Below are positions 60,206-64,000 of a DNA stretch of 64,000 nucleotides, one piece after another (positions within the stretch are counted from its first letter, which is position 1; each line of letters starts with the position of its first letter). Below the pieces are notes generated by a model that was given only the letters and a program-made list of their open reading frames with translations, searched no databases and was not told the DNA's origin. This stretch comes from Arthrobacter sp. Leaf337. GTDB lineage: Bacteria; Actinomycetota; Actinomycetes; Actinomycetales; Micrococcaceae. The stretch is from NCBI RefSeq assembly GCF_001423745.1, contig NZ_LMPC01000026.1, positions 207,071 through 271,070 of the forward strand. The letters are read 5' to 3'. The translations under genes and the position numbers were made by a program.

Positions 60206-62352
60206 TGGCGCCGCAGGGAAGCCCGGAACCGGGGGCAGTTTCAGGCCAGGACTATCAGGCCATCGTTGATTCGCTGCCCGACGCCCTGTTGGTGCTGGCC
60301 CAGGACGGCACCGTGGTGCTTATGAACCCGGCCGCTGAGCGGGTGTTCGGCTACTCACGGCAGGAACTGGTCGGCCATAATCACCGAATCATTCTTGCTG
60401 AGGGCTACCGCCTGGGATTCCAGCGCCTCTTCAAGGCCCTTCGTGTCGGTGGTCCGGAGTCCGGCTTCGGTTCGCCGTTCGAGGCGTACGGGCTCAGGAA
60501 GGACGGCACGGAGTTCAAGGGCGAGATAGCGTGCGGTGTCTTGGAAACAGCCGCCGGCCTTTGCATGTCCGTGTCGGTGCGGGACATGACCCATCGTGAA
60601 GAACCCGACGACGGACTCCGCGAGGCCGTATCCCTTCTGAGCGCCACCCTTGAGTCGACGGCCGACGGCATTCTCGTTGTCGGAACGGACGGCCAAATCG
60701 CCGGTGTCAACGAGCAATTCGTGTCCATGTGGGGCATTCCGCGCGGGCTGCTGACGACGCACGATGATGAAGCGGTGATCGGCTATGTGCTCGGGCTCCT
60801 GAAGAATCCTCAAGGGTTCCTGGACAAAGTGCACGATCTCTATGCCCACCCGCTTGCTGAGAGCAACGACGTTCTGGAGTTCCTCGATGGCCGGACCTTC
60901 GAACGGTACTCCCGTCCGCAGAAGGTGGCGGAAAAAGTGGTGGGACGCGTGTGGAGCTTCCGCGACGTGACCCCCAGGCTGGCTGCCCAGGACCAGGCGA
61001 AGCGGGCGATGGCCGATCTGGCCGAGCAGGCAGCCCAGCTCAAGGCCCTGGCGTTCCAGGACCCCCTGACCGGGCTTGCCAACCGCAAGCTATTCCATGA
61101 CCAGTTGGCTGAATCGCTCCGGGACGGGCCGGCTGGGACCGTGGATGTCCTGCTACTGGATTTGGACGATTTCAAGGAAGTCAACGACATCCTGGGCCAC
61201 CATGCCGGTGACGAGATGCTGACGGAAGTGGCACGCAGGCTGAGGTCCTGCGTCCGTCCCGACGACACGGTGGCCCGTCTCGGCGGAGACGAGTTCGTTG
61301 TCCTGCTGACCGGCTCCCCTGAACCGGATGCGGTGGCGGAATCCATCGTGGCCTCTCTGAACGTCCCCATGTGGATCGACGGAACCATGCTTCGCCCCAG
61401 CCTCAGCCTGGGCCTGGCCTCGGCGGGCCAGGACGCGGTGGCGGCCTCCGAGCTGCTCCGCCAGGCTGATGTCGCCATGTATGCGGCGAAGGCGGCCGGA
61501 AAGAACCGGTACATGAGGTTCGAGCCGGACATGATGACGGCGCTGGTCCAGCGGACGGACATGGAAGCCGGCCTCCGGCTAGCGGTCGACGCCGGGCAGA
61601 TCATGGTCCACTACCAGCCGGTGATTTCACCGAAACTCGGCGAGGTGGTGCAGTTCGAAGCATTGGCCCGGTGGAAACGCAACGGTGAGATGATTCCGCC
61701 CGGACAGTTCATTCCGACGGCAGAACGCAGCGGCCTGATCTCGGCGATCGGCATGCAGGTCATGCGGCATAGTTTCGTTGAGCTGCAACCCTGGCTGTCT
61801 GAGGATCCCGGACACTCCGTTGCGGTCAACATTTCGGGGGTGCAGCTCAAGGACTGCCAGTTCGCCGAGGGCGTCCTGCGCCTGGCGGCCTCCTGCGCCA
61901 CGGATCCGCGGCAGCTGGTGCTGGAAGTGACGGAGAGCGTCTTCTTTGATCCGGACGCACACGTGATCCGGCAACTCAACGCGCTCCGCGACGCGGGCGT
62001 GCGGGTGGCGCTGGACGACTTCGGCACCGGCTACTCCTCGCTGGGGCGGTTGCAGGAACTTCCCGTGGATGCGGTGAAGATAGACCGTTCCTTCGTTTCC
62101 ATGGTCCGTACCGGCGCGGAGAAACTACCCATCCTGAGCTCAATGATCAACATGGCCCACAGCCTGGGCCTGACGGTGACAGCGGAAGGAATCGAGACCG
62201 GGGCCCAGGCCGGTTACCTGACCAATCTGAACTGCGACTCCTTGCAGGGGTATCTGTTTTCCCATCCGGAACCGGAATCAGGGTTGGAGCTTGCGCTGCT
62301 CCGCTCGGCGGACGCCATTGACGAGCTGCAGGGCGTTCACCTCGAGGCCTGA
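60205..62352 (+). CDS. PAS-PAS-GGDEF-EAL cyclic-di-GMP enzyme
   Basis: 715 residues, no membrane segment. A PAS domain (about 15-130, DYQAIVDSLPDALLVLAQDGTVVLMNPAAERVFGYSRQELVGHN) and a second PAS-like region (about 140-265) precede a diguanylate cyclase and a phosphodiesterase domain. The GGDEF site is intact (ARLGGDEFVVLL), with a product-inhibition RxxD (RPDD) five residues before it. The EAL site is intact (FEALARW), with NISGVQL and ALDDFGTGYSSLGRL. Both activities are therefore possible. Translation probably depends on the overlapping leader ORF. An in-frame GTG one codon earlier (60202) is an alternative start. Confidence 0.93.
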   Translation: MAPQGSPEPGAVSGQDYQAIVDSLPDALLVLAQDGTVVLMNPAAERVFGYSRQELVGHNHRIILAEGYRLGFQRLFKALRVGGPESGFGSPFEAYGLRKDGTEFKGEIACGVLETAAGLCMSVSVRDMTHREEPDDGLREAVSLLSATLESTADGILVVGTDGQIAGVNEQFVSMWGIPRGLLTTHDDEAVIGYVLGLLKNPQGFLDKVHDLYAHPLAESNDVLEFLDGRTFERYSRPQKVAEKVVGRVWSFRDVTPRLAAQDQAKRAMADLAEQAAQLKALAFQDPLTGLANRKLFHDQLAESLRDGPAGTVDVLLLDLDDFKEVNDILGHHAGDEMLTEVARRLRSCVRPDDTVARLGGDEFVVLLTGSPEPDAVAESIVASLNVPMWIDGTMLRPSLSLGLASAGQDAVAASELLRQADVAMYAAKAAGKNRYMRFEPDMMTALVQRTDMEAGLRLAVDAGQIMVHYQPVISPKLGEVVQFEALARWKRNGEMIPPGQFIPTAERSGLISAIGMQVMRHSFVELQPWLSEDPGHSVAVNISGVQLKDCQFAEGVLRLAASCATDPRQLVLEVTESVFFDPDAHVIRQLNALRDAGVRVALDDFGTGYSSLGRLQELPVDAVKIDRSFVSMVRTGAEKLPILSSMINMAHSLGLTVTAEGIETGAQAGYLTNLNCDSLQGYLFSHPEPESGLELALLRSADAIDELQGVHLEA

Positions 62353-62386
62353 GGCGGAGACAGGTTCCCGCCAAAGTGCCTCAATG

Positions 62387-62411
62387 GACCCTGCGCCGCC
62401 GGCGCAGGGTC
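62387..62411. terminator. Convergent terminator hairpin
   Basis: GACCCTGCGCC-GCC-GGCGCAGGGTC is a perfect 11-bp stem with a three-base loop between the GGDEF-EAL gene and the SDR gene, overlapping the last base of the SDR stop region. It probably serves both directions. Confidence 0.65.
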
Positions 62412-63249
62412 AGCTCAGCTGGTCGATCCTGTCCGTGCTGACCAGCGCCTCGCTGCGGTCCCACAGTTGCCGGGCCAGCCCGGCGTCGTAAGCCTGCTTG
62501 TTGGCTTTGGCCAGCGCCCGCTTGGCATAGTACGCGCCGGAGACCCAGTCGTGCCCCGGCTTAGTGGTCGCTAGCCACACGAGGGTGTCTGCGCCCTGAT
62601 CGGGGGTGAGCATGAACCGCTTGATGAATGTCTTGTAGGCGAAACGGAACCAGCTGGTCGATTCCGCCGCGAAGTTGGTGGCGACGCCGCCCGGGTGGAA
62701 GGCGGCCGTGGCGATGCCGGCAGCGTTGTACCGGTAGTGCAGCTCGGTGGTGAAGAGGATATTTTCGAGCTTGGCAGTGCCGTAGGCCTTGTTGGTGGAG
62801 TACTTGCCGGCCGCGTCAAGGTCCTCAATGTCCACGTGTCCGAACGCGTTCGCAGCGCTCGACGTGTTGATGACCGTCGCGTTGCTTGCCGTCAGCACTT
62901 CCATGAGCTCGTTCGTCAGCAGGAACGGCGCCAGGTGGTTCACTTGGAAGGTCTTCTCGTGTCCGTCCACGGTCAGCTCTCGCTTGCCCATGATCCCGCC
63001 GGCGTTGTTCGCAAGCACGTCGATCCGCGGGTACTTCTCTTTCAGCTGCCTCGCCAGCGTGCGCACCTGGGATAGGTCAGCGAAGTCGCTGACAAAGTAG
63101 TCAGCGCCGATCTCGCGTGCCACCGCCTCGGTCTTTTCCGCGGAACGCCCCACGACGACTACCCGCTCCCCTGCCTTGGCCAGCGTCCGCGCGGCGGACG
63201 CGCCGATGCCGTCGCTCGCTCCGGTGATAACGATGGTTCGTGCCGTCAT
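62410..63249 (-). CDS. SDR-family oxidoreductase (retinol-dehydrogenase-like)
   Basis: 279-residue short-chain dehydrogenase with a full active site: ITGASDGIGASAARTLAKAG, the NNAGG motif, Ser in NTSSAANAFGH, and YGTAK (the YxxxK pair). The length and the segments GHVDIEDLD and VNHLAPFLLT fit the retinol dehydrogenase/WWOX-like group in bacteria. ATG 63249 has GGGAGA about 7 nt upstream. Monocistronic. Substrate unknown; probably a small carbonyl or alcohol. Confidence 0.9.
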   Translation of the reverse strand: MTARTIVITGASDGIGASAARTLAKAGERVVVVGRSAEKTEAVAREIGADYFVSDFADLSQVRTLARQLKEKYPRIDVLANNAGGIMGKRELTVDGHEKTFQVNHLAPFLLTNELMEVLTASNATVINTSSAANAFGHVDIEDLDAAGKYSTNKAYGTAKLENILFTTELHYRYNAAGIATAAFHPGGVATNFAAESTSWFRFAYKTFIKRFMLTPDQGADTLVWLATTKPGHDWVSGAYYAKRALAKANKQAYDAGLARQLWDRSEALVSTDRIDQLS

Positions 63250-63348
63250 GAAGTGTCTCCCAATCATTGATGGAACGTGCCGATAGCCGGCGTCCCGAAG
63301 CCCAGTCAGTACAACGACGGCGGCGCACCAGGGGTTCCAACCCCGTCA

Positions 63349-63424
63349 GACGCTCTCTCACTTCCTGCGCGCTTTTCCCCCGACGCTCTCTCACTTCCTG
63401 CGGGCTTTTCGCCGACGCTCTCTC
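63349..63424 (+). repeat. Three 32-33-bp direct repeats (CTCTCTCAC family)
   Basis: GACGCTCTCTC starts at 63349, 63382 and 63414; the first two units continue CACTTCCTGCG and GCTTTTC, the third is cut short. The same family occurs at 23513-23600. They lie between divergent SDR and YCII genes. Confidence 0.75.
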
Positions 63425-63527
63425 TTGACCACATGTCGGGCGCCGGGGCCATAATCGGTCTGGGCACAATTGCGGTGCCCCATAGACTAGCCAGCGGTTG
63501 GCGCCGCCGGAGCAAAGGAGTCCTCGA

Positions 63528-63869
63528 ATGACGAAGTACCTGATCTCGTTCCCCGGTGAGGCCATGGTAGTCCCCGAGGAGGAATTCGAGTCGGTGGTCG
63601 AAGCGTCGCATGCCGTCATCGAGGAGGCCAAGGCGGCGGGCGTGTACGTCTTCGCCGGCGGGATCGATGAGGACGTAGACCCTGTACTCGTCGCCGGTGA
63701 CGGCACCGTCACCGGCGGCACGTACCCGGGCCACAAGGTGCCCAACGGCGGCTACACCGTGCTGGAGCTGCCGTCGCGGGAGGCGGCACTTGAGTGGGCC
63801 GCGAAGATCGCCGTCGCCTGCCGCTGCCCGCAAGAGGTCAGGCAGTTCCAGTTCGACCCGGCCAGCTGA
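63528..63869 (+). CDS. YCII-related domain protein
   Basis: 113-residue small protein of the YCII/DGPF family: KYLISFPGEAMVVPEEEFESVVEASHAVIEEAKAAGVYVFAGGI, then DGTVTGGTYPGHKVPNGGYTVLELPSREAALEWAAKIAVACRC. The fold is a ferredoxin-like dimer; family members include YCII-type hydrolases and proteins paired with ECF sigma factors. AAAGGAG lies 7 nt before ATG 63528. It stands alone next to the rRNA operon, with no sigma-factor gene in view. Confidence 0.88.
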   Translation: MTKYLISFPGEAMVVPEEEFESVVEASHAVIEEAKAAGVYVFAGGIDEDVDPVLVAGDGTVTGGTYPGHKVPNGGYTVLELPSREAALEWAAKIAVACRCPQEVRQFQFDPAS

Positions 63870-63909
63870 GTTGGAACTGTTGGTTTTGGTATTGGTGGTT
63901 TAAATGCGG

Positions 63910-63939
63910 GAGAGCCCCAACCGTGTGGTTGGGGCTCTC
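63910..63939. terminator. Terminator hairpin of the rRNA operon
   Basis: GAGAGCCCCAACC-GTGT-GGTTGGGGCTCTC forms a perfect 13-bp stem 12 bp beyond the 5S 3' end (minus strand). In the rRNA direction it is followed by CCCGCATTTAAACC, a weak T/A tail. Confidence 0.8.
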
Positions 63940-63951
63940 GACCTGAATGGT

Positions 63952-64000
63952 GTTCCGGCGGTGACCTACTCTCCCACACCCTCCCGGGTGCAGTACCATC
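63952..64000 (-). rRNA. rrf: 5S ribosomal RNA, 3' part (runs off the window)
   Basis: On the minus strand the last 49 bases read GATGGTACTGCACCCGGGAG, then GGTGTGGGAGAGTAGGTCAC and CGCCGGAAC, the conserved 3' half of an actinobacterial 5S rRNA. The 5' part and presumably the 23S and 16S genes lie to the right of the window. The 3' boundary is estimated from the usual CCGGAAC ending. Confidence 0.9.

Noticed and set aside
63349..63424. Possible CRISPR array
   Set aside because: Units are adjacent with 32-33-bp period and no unique spacers, and no cas genes are present.

Overview
The window is a high-GC actinobacterial chromosome segment, most likely from the Arthrobacter/Pseudarthrobacter group (Micrococcaceae). 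Pointers are the monomeric NADP isocitrate dehydrogenase, an MmsAB/ChvE-type sugar importer with a ROK repressor, the purN-purH region beside a DUF6350 membrane protein, an LAxTG (class E type) surface-sorting signal, abundant GTG starts, and start codons lying 6-8 nt after a -10 box (leaderless messages). No phage, integrase, insertion sequence, CRISPR array or tRNA is visible. The right edge enters an rRNA operon: the 3' end of a 5S gene on the minus strand.

Layout. 1-3 kb: a drug-export type ABC ATPase (partial), a SHOCT protein and a two-component pair damaged by a deletion. 3-6.5 kb: one-carbon genes folD, glyA and purU. 6.5-15.5 kb: methyltransferase, DUF2231 protein, gamma-carbonic-anhydrase homolog, coupled amine oxidase and amino-acid permease, alanine racemase, PucR regulator, nitrilase-like hydrolase. 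15.7-21 kb: ROK repressor and a monosaccharide ABC importer, each preceded by the same operator-like sequence. 21-25 kb: MacB-like ABC exporter and a Gfo/Idh oxidoreductase. 25-30 kb: cell-envelope cluster with a secreted protein ending SFDPGSSPD, a frameshifted repeat-rich LAxTG protein, a Ser/Thr kinase with a coupled lipoprotein, and an SRPBCC protein. 30-42 kb: icd, a secreted serine protease followed by a tiny gene that carries a protease-propeptide motif, purH, an MFS transporter, a DUF559-type nuclease gene bracketed by 66-bp palindromes, purN, a DUF6350 protein and small envelope proteins. 42.5-51.8 kb: a nine-gene, all-plus catabolic cluster (XRE-cupin regulator, MHS transporter, FAD oxidoreductase, CoA-transferase, enoyl-CoA hydratase, DapA-family lyase, SDR, aldehyde dehydrogenase, ferredoxin) whose substrate I cannot name. 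51.9-64 kb: CapK-like adenylate-forming enzyme, SPFH/NfeD-like pair, a second SFDPGSSPD protein followed by a short tandem-repeat peptide gene, glycosyltransferase plus UDP-glucose dehydrogenase, a PAS-GGDEF-EAL protein behind a 13-codon leader ORF, an SDR and a YCII protein.

The most unusual items are: (1) two secreted paralogs with an identical nine-residue C-terminal tail, each followed by a repeat-containing gene; (2) a 66-codon gene 6 bp after a secreted protease that shares the YWTxxRxxxAxPxxV motif of that protease's propeptide; (3) a nuclease gene flanked by two of three ungapped 66-bp palindromic repeats, with its stop codon inside one of them; (4) a 50-aa peptide with an exact 33-bp tandem duplication; (5) an unassigned CoA-dependent catabolic operon; (6) a leader ORF overlapping the cyclic-di-GMP gene in a TGATG junction.
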